Source: JALYXS01 sp051003795 (GTDB taxonomy: Bacteria; Acidobacteriota; Terriglobia; Bryobacterales; Bryobacteraceae). From it: a stretch of 41,179 bases of DNA. The notes beneath the pieces were generated by a model that searched no databases, was not told the DNA's origin, and saw only the letters and a list, made by a program, of their open reading frames with translations. Below are positions 10,061-18,247 of this stretch, piece by piece. The translations under genes were made by a program, and so were the position numbers. Where the stretch lies: the NCBI GenBank assembly GCA_051003795.1, contig JBPCKZ010000133.1, forward strand, positions 1-41,179, given 5' to 3'. How positions within the stretch are numbered: the first letter of the stretch is position 1; each line of letters begins with the position of its first letter.

Positions 10061-11352
10061 CGCGCGCGGCGATCCGCGAGAAGACCCGCCAAGCCCTCGT
10101 TATCCAAAATCACGCCGATGAACGCGAGCGCCATCTCGTCATTCGTGCCTTCGCCCCATCCCACTGCCTTCAACGGATTGTTTGGATTCTTCGGGTTGCC
10201 GTCTGAATTGTCGTAGATCGCGCTGAGCCGGACGGTAGAGCCGGATTTCAACTGCATCGGATCGACGAATGTGTAGAATCCCTGCCAGTTGAAATCCCAA
10301 TTATCGATCTTGATCATCGGCCTGACCGTGCCGTCGCCGTCAAGAATATCCACGCCGATCCGGCGCCCCAATAGATGCATGTGGGGCGCAATGTTAATCG
10401 CCTTGCCCGTCGCGAAAAAAGGCACCGTGAACGCCGCCTTCACCTCGTAATTATTCTCTCCGGCGGGAATCCGGAACGAAGTGTTTACCAGCGGAATATT
10501 AATCAGCCGGTGCCGTATGGAATCGGTGGGCGCATAATAAAAGCCCACCCGCGTCCGATCGGGCGCGCTGTTTCCGCCGGGATGATAATGCACCTGAACG
10601 ATGACGCGCGATTTGCCGGGAATCAAGACGCCGATTCCGTCGTCCAATCGCCGGATGCGCGCGCCGGGAACCCAGGCCCCCAGTATTCCGCCGATCGCAA
10701 TTTTCAGGCTGCCGATATCGATTCCGGGGCCGCCGAAGCAGTCGTATCCCGGTTGCCCATCCTGCCCGTCAAGTTTGGCCGAATCTCCGTTCTCATCCAA
10801 GAATAAAAGGATGTGATGCACTTCCGGGCGGCTGCCCGGCAAAGCTTCCGCCGCGTTGATGTACTTCAAGTCGTCGAGTCCCGTGGGGAGAGTGAAGCAG
10901 CGGTAGGTATCGGGGACTCGCGGCGGCGGCGTAAATTCCGGCATCTGCAGGAGCAGATCGGGCGTGCCGAGCTGCCATGGGCTGTCGTTGACGGGTAGCG
11001 GATCGGGCGCATCGCCCGGATCGCCCGGCAACATGCCGCCATCGATCCAATCCAGGACCGTTTGGCGTTCGTAATCGGAAATGCCGTAAGAATCCTTGAA
11101 CTCGCCGTAGCCGGGCACTGGTTTCCACGGCGGCATCACTTTTAGAGTCAGCGCCTGTTTGATATCGTCCGCATAGGTTACGGCGTCGTCGTAGGTGACC
11201 AGCGCGAATGGAGCCACATCATTGGGATGGTGGCACTGCTGGCATTTCGTTTGAATAATGCGCGAAACATCTCGCGTGTAAACCGGCTGCGCCAACGCGG
11301 CTGAGGCAGTGAGGATGGCGACGCCCGCCAGAGACCGGATCTTGGATTTCAA
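10057..11352 (-). CDS. Secreted protein with c-type haem motif and PHM/DBM-like copper monooxygenase region
   Basis: A 431-residue exported protein (signal peptide to about AALAQ, residue 22). Residues 37-41 are CQQCH, a haem c attachment motif, and KVMPPWKP near 71-78 offers a methionine typical of the small cytochrome domain. The rest resembles the type II copper ascorbate-dependent monooxygenase fold: paired histidines in VHHILLF, the later VHYHPGG, HMHLLGRR as the HxH copper site, and a Met in NDEMALAF corresponding to the copper-ligand methionine. The natural substrate is unknown. It is the middle gene of a three-gene overlapping set with a coiled-coil membrane protein and a small anchored protein. 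The domain assignment is by motif and moderately secure; whether it hydroxylates anything is inference. Confidence 0.75.
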   Translation of the reverse strand: MKSKIRSLAGVAILTASAALAQPVYTRDVSRIIQTKCQQCHHPNDVAPFALVTYDDAVTYADDIKQALTLKVMPPWKPVPGYGEFKDSYGISDYERQTVLDWIDGGMLPGDPGDAPDPLPVNDSPWQLGTPDLLLQMPEFTPPPRVPDTYRCFTLPTGLDDLKYINAAEALPGSRPEVHHILLFLDENGDSAKLDGQDGQPGYDCFGGPGIDIGSLKIAIGGILGAWVPGARIRRLDDGIGVLIPGKSRVIVQVHYHPGGNSAPDRTRVGFYYAPTDSIRHRLINIPLVNTSFRIPAGENNYEVKAAFTVPFFATGKAINIAPHMHLLGRRIGVDILDGDGTVRPMIKIDNWDFNWQGFYTFVDPMQLKSGSTVRLSAIYDNSDGNPKNPNNPLKAVGWGEGTNDEMALAFIGVILDNEGLAGLLADRRAR

Positions 11353-11642
11353 TGGCGCTCCTCTAGATGCGTTACGCGACCGTCGATATCGGCCAGCAGC
11401 TTTAACACTGTGTCGATTTTGGATTCGAGCCGGTCGAAGCGCGCGTTGGTCTCGGCGCGGAGCGCCGCGATCTCGCCCCGGACCGCTTGGATCTCGCCGC
11501 GGAATTCCGCGTTAAGGGTTCGCATGTCCGCGCGGAGGGTTTCTTTCGCATCGGTAACGCGCGAATTGCCTAGCAGCAGCAGGCTGAGCGGCACGAGGAC
11601 TGCCATGGCGAGCGTGAAAATCTGAATATCCGTTATTTGCAT
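11349..11642 (-). CDS. Membrane-anchored coiled-coil protein
   Basis: A 97-residue protein with an N-terminal membrane segment (IFTLAMAVLVPLSLLLLGN) followed by a long amphipathic helix with heptad-like spacing (LRADMRTLNAEFRGEIQAVRGEIAALRAETNARFDRLESKIDTVLKLL). It probably forms a coiled-coil oligomer at the inner membrane; family membership beyond that is not recognised. Its stop overlaps the ATG of the copper-monooxygenase-like gene by four bases (11349-11352), so expression is coupled. It starts 46 nt after ispF ends, so read-through from the isoprenoid operon is possible. Confidence 0.7.
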   Translation of the reverse strand: MQITDIQIFTLAMAVLVPLSLLLLGNSRVTDAKETLRADMRTLNAEFRGEIQAVRGEIAALRAETNARFDRLESKIDTVLKLLADIDGRVTHLEERH

Positions 11643-11688
11643 TTCGGTTCGATCACCCCGCCGCCTGGGGAAAGGGCATAAGCCATTA

Positions 11689-12183
11689 TCAGCTTTTCGC
11701 CAGCAAAACTATAGCCTGGGCCTCAGCCGACCGGCCTTCCCCCACGGGACCCACCTTTTCCGCGGTTTTGAATTTGACGGAAACGGCATCCAGGTCCAAC
11801 CCGAGGGCCGCCGCCAGATTCTCCCGAATGGGCAGCCGGTAATCCTTCAATTTCGGGCGCTCCAGAATCACCGTCGCATCCACATTTACAAGCGCGAATC
11901 CCTTTTCCGCCGCCAACTTCACCGCATGCCGCAGAAATTGAACGCTGCCCGCGCCTTTCCATCGCGGGTCTGTGTCGGGAAAATGCATGCCGATATCGCC
12001 CAGCGCGGCGGCGCCTAGAATGGCATCCGTAAGAGCATGCATCAGCACATCGGCATCGGAATGGCCTTCCAAACCGGCTTCCGAAGGGATCGTAACGCCA
12101 CCCAGAATCAGAGGCAGCCCGGGCTGCAGCCGGTGCGAATCCCAACCCAGGCCGCACCGGAATCCCGTTTCCGCGCCTCTCAA
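11689..12183 (-). CDS. ispF: 2-C-methyl-D-erythritol 2,4-cyclodiphosphate synthase
   Basis: A 164-residue IspF, the fifth enzyme of the non-mevalonate (MEP) isoprenoid pathway, which cyclises CDP-ME 2-phosphate to MEcPP with release of CMP. The metal-binding GWDSHRL (Asp15, His17), the GHSDADVLMHA block near residue 40, DIGMHFPDTDPRWKGA and the C-terminal VKFKTAEKVGPVGEG are all present. Its length is normal. The start overlaps the ispD stop by four bases (12180-12183), the common ispDF pairing; here the genes are separate and not fused. It is cytoplasmic and expected to be a trimer. Confidence 0.97.
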   Translation of the reverse strand: MRGAETGFRCGLGWDSHRLQPGLPLILGGVTIPSEAGLEGHSDADVLMHALTDAILGAAALGDIGMHFPDTDPRWKGAGSVQFLRHAVKLAAEKGFALVNVDATVILERPKLKDYRLPIRENLAAALGLDLDAVSVKFKTAEKVGPVGEGRSAEAQAIVLLAKS

Positions 12184-12908
12184 TGCGGCGCCGCTTCCCG
12201 CTCAAGAAATAGCCGCGCCAAGTCCATGTCGCCCGGCCTCGTAATCTTGATATTCCGGTCGCTGCCGAGAACCACGCGCACGTCAATCTCCAGCCGCTCG
12301 ACCAAACTCGATTCGTCCGTTCCGTTAAACCCATCCCGGCGCGCCGCTTCGAAAGCTTGCCGCAAGAGATCGTACCGGAAGACCTGCGGGGTCTGCGCCA
12401 GAATGAGATGCTCGCGCGAGATGGTCGCGCGCACTTTCGCGCCCGTGGATTGAGCCCCGCTCACTTGCTTCACCGTGTCCACCGGCACAATCCCGACAAT
12501 GGCCGCGCCATATTCGGCGGCTTCTTCGATCGCGCGGTCGATCGCTTCCAGTTCGACGAAAGGCCGCACCGCATCGTGAACCGCCACCAAATCCGTATCG
12601 GGGGCGACCGCCGCAAAAGCGTTTTCCACCGATTCCTGGCGGCTGTTCCCCCCTTCCACGACACGCAGCGGGATGCGCCGGACCTCTTTCCGCAGCATGT
12701 CCGCAACCCATTCGCGATCCTCGCCCCGGACCGCGACGACGATCTCCGTCACGCGGTCCGAGGAGGCGAACTTCCGAACGGTGTGGACCAGAATGGGCGA
12801 ACCATCGAGCAGCATGAACTGCTTGCGGCTGGTTCCGGTCGTTTCAGCCGAACCCCGCCCCATCCGGGTACCAAGTCCAGCCGCCGGTAAAATGACGGCG
12901 ACTTTCAT
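12180..12908 (-). CDS. ispD: 2-C-methyl-D-erythritol 4-phosphate cytidylyltransferase
   Basis: A 242-residue IspD, which joins CTP and MEP to give CDP-ME in the MEP isoprenoid pathway. The nucleotide-binding LPAAGLGTRMG is at residues 8-18; the substrate-site segments DLVAVHDAVRPFV, AAIVGIVPVDTVKQV and AQTPQVFRYDLL are intact, as is the late EIDVRVVLGSDRNIKITRPGD block. It is preceded by the PIN/TRAM gene (overlap 12905-12908) and followed by ispF (overlap 12180-12183). This order also occurs in Firmicutes (yacL-ispD-ispF), so the arrangement is conserved across phyla. Confidence 0.97.
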   Translation of the reverse strand: MKVAVILPAAGLGTRMGRGSAETTGTSRKQFMLLDGSPILVHTVRKFASSDRVTEIVVAVRGEDREWVADMLRKEVRRIPLRVVEGGNSRQESVENAFAAVAPDTDLVAVHDAVRPFVELEAIDRAIEEAAEYGAAIVGIVPVDTVKQVSGAQSTGAKVRATISREHLILAQTPQVFRYDLLRQAFEAARRDGFNGTDESSLVERLEIDVRVVLGSDRNIKITRPGDMDLARLFLEREAAPH

Positions 12909-13969
12909 CCCGCTTCGCCGGCCACCTGCTCCTTGCGCGGGCCGCGATCCTGACGCTCCGAGGGCACGGCATGCATCCGATCGTCGAACTTCCCAAAAAT
13001 CATTTTGCCCGCCGTGGTCTGAAGGACGCTGGTGACCGAAACGTCTATCGTTTTCGAGATCATGCGCTTGGCGTTATCCACCACCACCATCGTACCGTCG
13101 TCCAAATACGCGACACCCTGGTTGTATTCCTTGCCCTCCTTCAATATGAAAACGCGCATGGTTTCGCCCGGAAGCACAATGGGCTTCAGCGAATTCGCCA
13201 ACTCGTTGATGTTGAGAACCTCGACGCCGCGAACCTGCGCAACCTTATTCAAGTTGAAGTCGTTGGTTACGATTTTGCAATCGTAAACCTTCGCGAGCTC
13301 GATCAGCTTCATATCCACTTCGCGAACCTGGGGAAAGTCCTGCTCCACAATCTGCACCGTGAGATGCGGCATTTTCTGAATGCGTTGCAGCACGTCGAGA
13401 CCGCGCCGCCCACGGTTGCGCTTCATGGAATCCGCCGAATCGGCGACCATCTGCAGCTCGTGCAGCACGAATTGCGGGATAACCAGCACGCCATCGAGAA
13501 ACCCCGTGTCGGCGATATCGGCAATGCGGCCGTCGATAATGACGCTGGTATCGAGAATCTTGAAGGTCTTCTTGTTGATGCCTTTTTCACCCCCAAATAC
13601 CCCGCCCATGGCCGATAAATTGAGCATCTCGCCCTTGTTCGCGCCGACGATTACTCCGACATACGTGAGCCATAAAACCAGCCCTAATTGAAAGAAATGC
13701 AGAGTGGACGAATTGTTCGGATTCACGCCCGCGAGCACGGCGGACATGAGGGAAGCTCCGAAAATCCCAATAATCGAGCCGATTGCCGCGCCAATCAGGC
13801 GTTTCAGGCTGATGCGCTCCAGGCGCATTTCAAAAGTAATTACGACCAGGGCGAGCAGCAATCCAACCGCCGCCGCCGCCCAATGGGGAAGATCGAGCGG
13901 GCGGAAATAATACGCGCAGCCGCTCACAACCGCGACAAATAGGATTCTAATTAACGTGAGGTCGAGCAA
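12905..13969 (-). CDS. Membrane PIN/TRAM domain protein (YacL-like)
   Basis: About 354 residues. The N-terminus has roughly four membrane segments (ILFVAVVSGCAYYF, WAAAAVGLLLALVVITF, GSIIGIFGASLMSAVLAG, LGLVLWLTYVGVIVG). A PIN nuclease-like domain follows (KILDTSVIIDGRIADIADTGFLDG, with Asp residues at metal-binding positions, and later KIVTNDFNLNKVA), then a TRAM domain (PGETMRVFILKEGKEYNQGVAYLDDGTMVVV...). I favour the TTG at 13969, which has GAAAGG six bases upstream and gives MLDLTLIRILF; an ATG at 14041 would add about 24 unlikely residues. It lies upstream of ispD and ispF in a tight operon. Its biochemical role is not established; a membrane-tethered RNA-related function is inferred from the domains. 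Confidence 0.9.
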   Translation of the reverse strand: MLDLTLIRILFVAVVSGCAYYFRPLDLPHWAAAAVGLLLALVVITFEMRLERISLKRLIGAAIGSIIGIFGASLMSAVLAGVNPNNSSTLHFFQLGLVLWLTYVGVIVGANKGEMLNLSAMGGVFGGEKGINKKTFKILDTSVIIDGRIADIADTGFLDGVLVIPQFVLHELQMVADSADSMKRNRGRRGLDVLQRIQKMPHLTVQIVEQDFPQVREVDMKLIELAKVYDCKIVTNDFNLNKVAQVRGVEVLNINELANSLKPIVLPGETMRVFILKEGKEYNQGVAYLDDGTMVVVDNAKRMISKTIDVSVTSVLQTTAGKMIFGKFDDRMHAVPSERQDRGPRKEQVAGEAG

Positions 13970-14063
13970 GGGACACCTTTCTTTTTGAAGGCTTAGTACA
14001 AAAATGTTGGAACGCACGTTGGTACCAGACCCGGATGGCACAAACTACAAAGGCCGTGGCAAG

Positions 14064-14072
14064 ATTTTAGCA
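14064..14072 (-). promoter_or_regulatory. Possible extended -10 promoter for the PIN/TRAM-ispD-ispF operon
   Basis: The minus strand reads TGCTAAAAT, an extended -10 (TGn plus TAAAAT, five of six positions). No convincing -35 is seen 17 nt upstream, which is tolerated by extended -10 promoters. The site lies about 95 nt before the TTG start of the first gene. Confidence 0.35.
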
Positions 14073-14201
14073 TTAAAAGCGTGCCGATCCCTATAAATTA
14101 TGCGTGAATAACGCGCGGGGCGGCTATCATAACAATGCGCGCCCCGACCGTCGGGCCTCTTGGCGGATGCCTTGCCGCCGGCGATTCGCGTAGGATGAAT
14201 T

Positions 14202-15485
14202 ATGAAGATTGGTTCATTTTCCCCCGCCGTGCTGGCCTTCGGCATGACGCAACTGTGCGCGCAGACGAGGCCCACAACCATCTTCAACGTGGACGTCTTC
14301 GACGATTACCTTATGTTGCGCCGCCAAACGGTCACGATCGAGGGTGGCACGATCCGCAACGTGGAAAAATCGCGCGGCAAGCCGTCCGGTTCCGCGAAAT
14401 CGGGCTCCCGCGAATCGATCGACGGCGAAGGGAAAACGCTTCTGCCTGGGCTTATCGACGCGCATGTCCACGTCTCGCGCGAGGAATCTCTGGAACAGGC
14501 CGCTGCGCTCGGAGTAACAACCGAACTCGACATGTTTGGCGACCCCAAAGCGCTGATGCCCTTGCGCAACGAGGTGCGGCGCGGCGATCGTCCCAACGCC
14601 GCGGATTTCCGCACTGCGGGCACCGGCGTGACCGTTCCCGGCGGTCACCCCACCGAACTGGGCGGACCGCCGTTCCCCACGCTTAAGCCTGCGGACAACG
14701 TACAGGCTTTCGTGGATGCGCGGTTCGCCGAAGGCTCGGATTACTTGAAGATCCTGTATGAGCATTCCCTTCCTACGCTCTCCGAAGACCAACTCCGGGC
14801 TTTGATCGCAGCGGCACATAAGCGCGGGAAGCTGGCCGTGGTGCATGAGAGCAAACAGTTCGAGGGCCTCGCCGCCATGCGGGCCGGAGCCGACGGAATC
14901 GAACACATCTTCGACGACACGCCGGTCTCGCGCGAGTTGATCGATGCCGCCGTCGCGAACCACGTCGTCGTTACTCCCACCCTGTCCGTTATTCAAGCTT
15001 TTGGCGGCGCCCCGAGCGGGCCCGCGTTGTCGAAAGATCCACGTTTTGCGCCATATCTTCTGGGCTGGGCAATCGAAATCCTGAATGTCAAACTGCCGGA
15101 CAAGGTTGCGCAGCGCCACCATTTCGAATACGCGCTAGGCGCGGTACGGGCCCTGCATCAGGCCGGCATCACCGTCCTGGCGGGTACCGACGCGCCCAAT
15201 CCCGATACGGGCTACGGCGTTAGCTTGCATCAGGAATTGTTGCTGCTTACCGAGTGCGGCCTCTCGCCGGAACAGGCTCTGCATGCCGCCACGGCAGCGC
15301 CCGCGAAGGAATTTGGGCTGATCGACCGGGGTAGGATTCAGAATGGACGGCGCGCGGACCTGCTGTTGGTCAAAGGCGATCCATCCCGCGATATTCGCGA
15401 CACCAGGAATATCGTCGCGGTTTGGAAAGAGGGCGTGCGCATCCGTCGGGACGAGGTGGCGAAGGTCGCCAAGGCAAGCCGCTAA
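14202..15485 (+). CDS. Secreted amidohydrolase-family metal-dependent hydrolase
   Basis: A 427-residue protein of the amidohydrolase superfamily (imidazolonepropionase-like subgroup). The metal site is visible: LIDAHVHVSRE (HxH), YLKILYEH with the likely carboxylated Lys, LAVVHES, DGIEHIFDD and TVLAGTDAPNP with the final Asp. A short hydrophobic N-terminus (AVLAFGMTQLCAQ) suggests export. C-terminal HAATAAPAKEFGLIDRGRIQNGRRADLLLVKGDP is the usual family ending. The substrate is unknown; cyclic amides, lactones and dipeptides are all possible. TAGGA precedes ATG by six bases. The gene stands alone on the plus strand, converging with the oxidoreductase gene with only nine bases between them. 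Confidence 0.9.
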   Translation: MKIGSFSPAVLAFGMTQLCAQTRPTTIFNVDVFDDYLMLRRQTVTIEGGTIRNVEKSRGKPSGSAKSGSRESIDGEGKTLLPGLIDAHVHVSREESLEQAAALGVTTELDMFGDPKALMPLRNEVRRGDRPNAADFRTAGTGVTVPGGHPTELGGPPFPTLKPADNVQAFVDARFAEGSDYLKILYEHSLPTLSEDQLRALIAAAHKRGKLAVVHESKQFEGLAAMRAGADGIEHIFDDTPVSRELIDAAVANHVVVTPTLSVIQAFGGAPSGPALSKDPRFAPYLLGWAIEILNVKLPDKVAQRHHFEYALGAVRALHQAGITVLAGTDAPNPDTGYGVSLHQELLLLTECGLSPEQALHAATAAPAKEFGLIDRGRIQNGRRADLLLVKGDPSRDIRDTRNIVAVWKEGVRIRRDEVAKVAKASR

Positions 15486-15494
15486 ACCAAGCCG

Positions 15495-16499
15495 TCAGGC
15501 AATCTCCACCCACTTGCCCGATTCCGCCGATTGCGCCACGGCGTCGATAACCGCCATATTCCGCACGGCGTGCTCGAGGCCGACCGGCACTTCTCCGTTC
15601 TCGCGAATGGCGCGCGAGAAAAGGTCGCCCTGAATCGTGTATTGATCGCACGTAGCGATTACTTCGGTCTGAATGCCGCCTCCGAACAAATCCCGTCCGT
15701 CGTCGATAAAGATTTGGCAAGGACGGTCCACCGGAGCATTGAACGGCACCTCTACTTCGATCCGCCCCTTCGTCCCGAAAATCTGAATTCGCTGGTACGG
15801 AACCAGTTGCGTACCGCACGTGAATGTCGCGCGTCCGCCCGGAAAATCGAGGATCGCGGAAGTCAAACGGTCCGTCCCCATCTCCGGGTCGCGCTCGATT
15901 AACCCCAAAACCCGCGCCGGCTCCCGCTCGAAGATGAATCGCGCCATCGTGATCGGGTAACACCCGATATCCATCAGCGCCCCGCCGCCGATCTCCGGAA
16001 TATTGCGAATGTTCTTCGGGTCCACATTGTAGTAGCTGAAGAAACCGGCGATGCATCGCAAATCCCCGATGCGGCCCGTTCTTACCAACTCGCGCGTTCG
16101 CAGCCATTGCGGATGCGTCCGCACCATAAACGCTTCGCCGATCTTTACCCCCGTGCGATCGCGAACTTCGATCAATTTCCTGGCCTCGCCCACGGTCAAG
16201 CCGATCGGCTTCTCGCAAAGCACGTGCTTGCCCGCTTCCGCGCACTTCACCGACCACGGGACGTGGAGATGATTCGGGAGCGGGTTGTAGATGGCTTCAA
16301 TTTCGGGATCCAAGAGAAGCTCTTCATAAGAGCCGTAGGCTTTCGGAATTCCCAACTCGCGCGCCGCTTTTCCGGCTTTTGCCGGATCGCGCGAAGCGAT
16401 GGCCGCAATCTCGGACCACTCGCCTCTCCGCATCGCGGGGATCACTTTTTGAATTCCGATCTTCGCCGCGCCCAAAACACCCCAGCGGACTTTCTTCAT
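15495..16499 (-). CDS. Gfo/Idh/MocA family NAD(P)-dependent oxidoreductase
   Basis: A 334-residue protein with an N-terminal Rossmann fold (RWGVLGAAKIGIQKVIPAM), the conserved EKP motif (CEKPIGLTVGEA, near residues 96-98) bearing the catalytic lysine, and the C-terminal domain motif GGGALMDIGCYPI with catalytic Asp and a Tyr following. The pattern is closest to the sugar dehydrogenases (D-xylose/glucose-fructose type), so the substrate is probably a sugar or polyol; the exact one cannot be told. It is cytoplasmic. It overlaps the thioesterase gene upstream by four bases and is last in the isomerase/epimerase-thioesterase-oxidoreductase set. Confidence 0.93.
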   Translation of the reverse strand: MKKVRWGVLGAAKIGIQKVIPAMRRGEWSEIAAIASRDPAKAGKAARELGIPKAYGSYEELLLDPEIEAIYNPLPNHLHVPWSVKCAEAGKHVLCEKPIGLTVGEARKLIEVRDRTGVKIGEAFMVRTHPQWLRTRELVRTGRIGDLRCIAGFFSYYNVDPKNIRNIPEIGGGALMDIGCYPITMARFIFEREPARVLGLIERDPEMGTDRLTSAILDFPGGRATFTCGTQLVPYQRIQIFGTKGRIEVEVPFNAPVDRPCQIFIDDGRDLFGGGIQTEVIATCDQYTIQGDLFSRAIRENGEVPVGLEHAVRNMAVIDAVAQSAESGKWVEIA

Positions 16500-16885
16500 G
16501 CCGAAACCTTCGTCCGCATTTTGGCCGCGAAGCGCTCTACGTTAATAACTGTCCGCTCATGAGTGCCTTCGCCGATTTTTTCTTTTCTGTCGAACGCTAC
16601 CACCTTAAACTGCACGCGCCGCCCGTCCACCGCCGAGATCTCGGCCCGGAACGTTACTTCCATGCCCATAGGCGAGGCCGCTAAGTGATACACATTCACA
16701 TGCGTACCCACCGTGTCGTGACCCGGATCGAGCATGGGCAGCACCAGGTCCCGGCAAGTACCTTCCATGTGGCCGATCATCTGGGGCGTCGAGAGCACTC
16801 GCGCGCCCTCCATTCCGAGAAAATCGATTGCCACTTCGTCTGTTACGGCGATCTTCTCTTCGCGTTGCGCGCCGATTGAAATCAT
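16496..16885 (-). CDS. Hot-dog-fold thioesterase (fluoroacetyl-CoA thioesterase-like)
   Basis: A 129-residue single-domain protein. The segments TPQMIGHMEGTCRDLVLPMLDPGHDTVGTHVNVYHLAASPMGMEVTFRAE match the FlK-like thioesterase group, with the conserved VGTHVNVxH region and the Thr/Glu/His residues used for acyl-CoA hydrolysis. Start ATG 16885 overlaps the stop of the isomerase/epimerase gene (ATGA 16882-16885); the frame stays open well upstream, but that part lies antisense-shifted within the neighbour and is not coding. It is placed between two sugar-type enzymes without an obvious shared pathway. The natural acyl-CoA is unknown. Confidence 0.85.
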   Translation of the reverse strand: MISIGAQREEKIAVTDEVAIDFLGMEGARVLSTPQMIGHMEGTCRDLVLPMLDPGHDTVGTHVNVYHLAASPMGMEVTFRAEISAVDGRRVQFKVVAFDRKEKIGEGTHERTVINVERFAAKMRTKVSA

Positions 16886-17742
16886 GCGTTCCGCTGGCCC
16901 GCAATCACGCCCCGCATATACGCGAACGATTTCATCATTCCCGGCAGCGGATTGGTTTCGTCGATCTCGTACTCGAGCGAACAGTAGCCCGGATAATTCA
17001 TCTTCCGAAGCTGCCTGAAGATCGCGGGGATAGGCATGATTCCATCGCCCACGGGCACCTGGCTCGCTTTGTCGGTGAAGCTCTTCAGGTCTTTGGCGTG
17101 CATTTCGAGCAGCCGCGTTCCGGCTTCGGCGATGGATTCGACAACATCCTTCCCCGTGCGCGCGGTGTGCCCGACATCCATGCAGAGTCCGACACGCGGG
17201 TCCATGTCCTTGACCGCCTCCAGAACGCTTTGCGGCGTGGGAAAATTCTTGTCTTCCGGGCCGTGATTGTGGATCGCGACCTTGATGTTGTATTCCTTCA
17301 CCAGCTTCTCGATCTTCGGCAAATTGTCGTGCGTGGGCGCGATCACCATCATCGGCATGCCGCAAGTCCTGGCGTACTCGAAGTAGCGCCGGAGATCGGC
17401 TTCGTCGTCCTTCGACATGGTCACATTCCCGCCGGCGACGATTTTCAGCCCGGCGTCCTCGAACTCCTTGCGTCCCGCCTCCAGCTGCCCGTGAGTGTCC
17501 TTGTAAGGGAGATGGAACTCCTTCACGTCTACAAAGTGAACGCCAAGCTGCAGCGTCATCTTGATGGTCTCCGCGCGAGAGAACTTACGGAAAGAGTAAG
17601 TCGCGACGGCCAGGCGAATGTCCCCCGGTTCGTCCGAGTTCGCGGCGTGAAGCAGGGGCGCAACGGTCAACCCGAGCGATCCCAACAGCACTTGGCGGCG
17701 ATTGATTCGGCGATTGATTCGGCGATTGATTCGGCGATTCAT
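16882..17742 (-). CDS. Tat-exported sugar phosphate isomerase/epimerase-like TIM-barrel protein
   Basis: A 286-residue AP-endonuclease-2-like TIM barrel (IolE/xylose-isomerase-like). Metal-site segments include VDVKEFHLP, VAIHNHGPED, VGLCMDVGHTART and LEMHAKDL, ending with GYCSLEYEID. The N-terminus is a twin-arginine signal: NRRQVLLGSLGLTVAP, so it is exported folded. Directly before it the unit NRRI is repeated three times by a 12-bp tandem repeat (17700-17740), so four Arg-Arg pairs stand in a row. GGGAGG lies six bases before ATG 17742, supporting this start with the repeat included. It leads the three-gene set. The sugar acted on is unknown. Confidence 0.9.
   Translation of the reverse strand: MNRRINRRINRRINRRQVLLGSLGLTVAPLLHAANSDEPGDIRLAVATYSFRKFSRAETIKMTLQLGVHFVDVKEFHLPYKDTHGQLEAGRKEFEDAGLKIVAGGNVTMSKDDEADLRRYFEYARTCGMPMMVIAPTHDNLPKIEKLVKEYNIKVAIHNHGPEDKNFPTPQSVLEAVKDMDPRVGLCMDVGHTARTGKDVVESIAEAGTRLLEMHAKDLKSFTDKASQVPVGDGIMPIPAIFRQLRKMNYPGYCSLEYEIDETNPLPGMMKSFAYMRGVIAGQRNA
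17700..17740. repeat. 12-bp tandem repeat in the Tat signal of the isomerase/epimerase
   Basis: Three exact copies of GATTGATTCGGC (17700-17735) plus a partial fourth. In the minus-strand protein they encode NRRI units next to the Tat signal. Because the unit is a multiple of three, copy-number change keeps the frame. Confidence 0.9.
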
Positions 17743-17969
17743 GCTTTACCTCCCATACTCGCTCATACGGGAGACAATGATATCAAGTAAGAACGGAGTG
17801 GAAATCCGAGACCGGGAACCGAGACCGGAAAGCTTCTGCGCCCGGTGACGGGGGATAACGCGCGCATCCGTGTCGACGCGATGGCGAACTCGTCGCTGGC
17901 CGGCGGAGGTGGGGAAGTGCGGTCGTAACCGGGGCCGGAAATCCGCCCGCGAAATATGTGTTTCACGCC

Positions 17970-18202
17970 GGTTCGTCCTCCCTTCCCACGATGGCCTCGA
18001 GGTTTTTCAAAGTGATGGGTTTCCGCCTGTGCTTTGATGGCTGCAACGGCCGAGTGCCTCACGTCCACGCAAACAACCTTACCGCCAGGCCCAACCTTTT
18101 CCGCGCTCCGAACAGGATGCAGGATCGCCAAGCCGGTCCCCATGTCCGCCACAAACCGGCCCTGGGTGCAAGCCCAGGGCGTCGTTCTTCTCTTCAAAAG
18201 GG
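17970..18202 (-). pseudogene. Truncated, frameshifted copy of the neighbouring methyltransferase
   Basis: This 233-bp segment resembles 19312-19539 of the intact methyltransferase gene in the same orientation, about 85% by eye. One frame gives VADMGTGLAILHPVRSAEKV and VCVDVRHSAVAAIKAQAETHH, then an extra T (TTTGAAAAA against TTGAAAAA) throws the frame off. Nothing resembling the C-terminal half follows, and the N-terminal signal peptide is absent. The rest of 17743-18247, a stretch of about 500 bases without a functional gene, holds only this relic and unassigned sequence. Confidence 0.8.
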
Positions 18203-18247
18203 AGCGCGGTAAGTTATTTTTCCAAACGTTCGCGTCGGGGAAGCCGT

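Noticed and set aside
16886..17365. Upstream extension of the thioesterase frame
   Set aside because: The extension overlaps the isomerase/epimerase in another frame and is Arg/His-rich; the ATGA-coupled ATG at 16885 gives a normal-length thioesterase.
17700..17740. CRISPR-like array
   Set aside because: Contiguous 12-bp units without spacers inside a coding region; no cas genes are present anywhere in the window.
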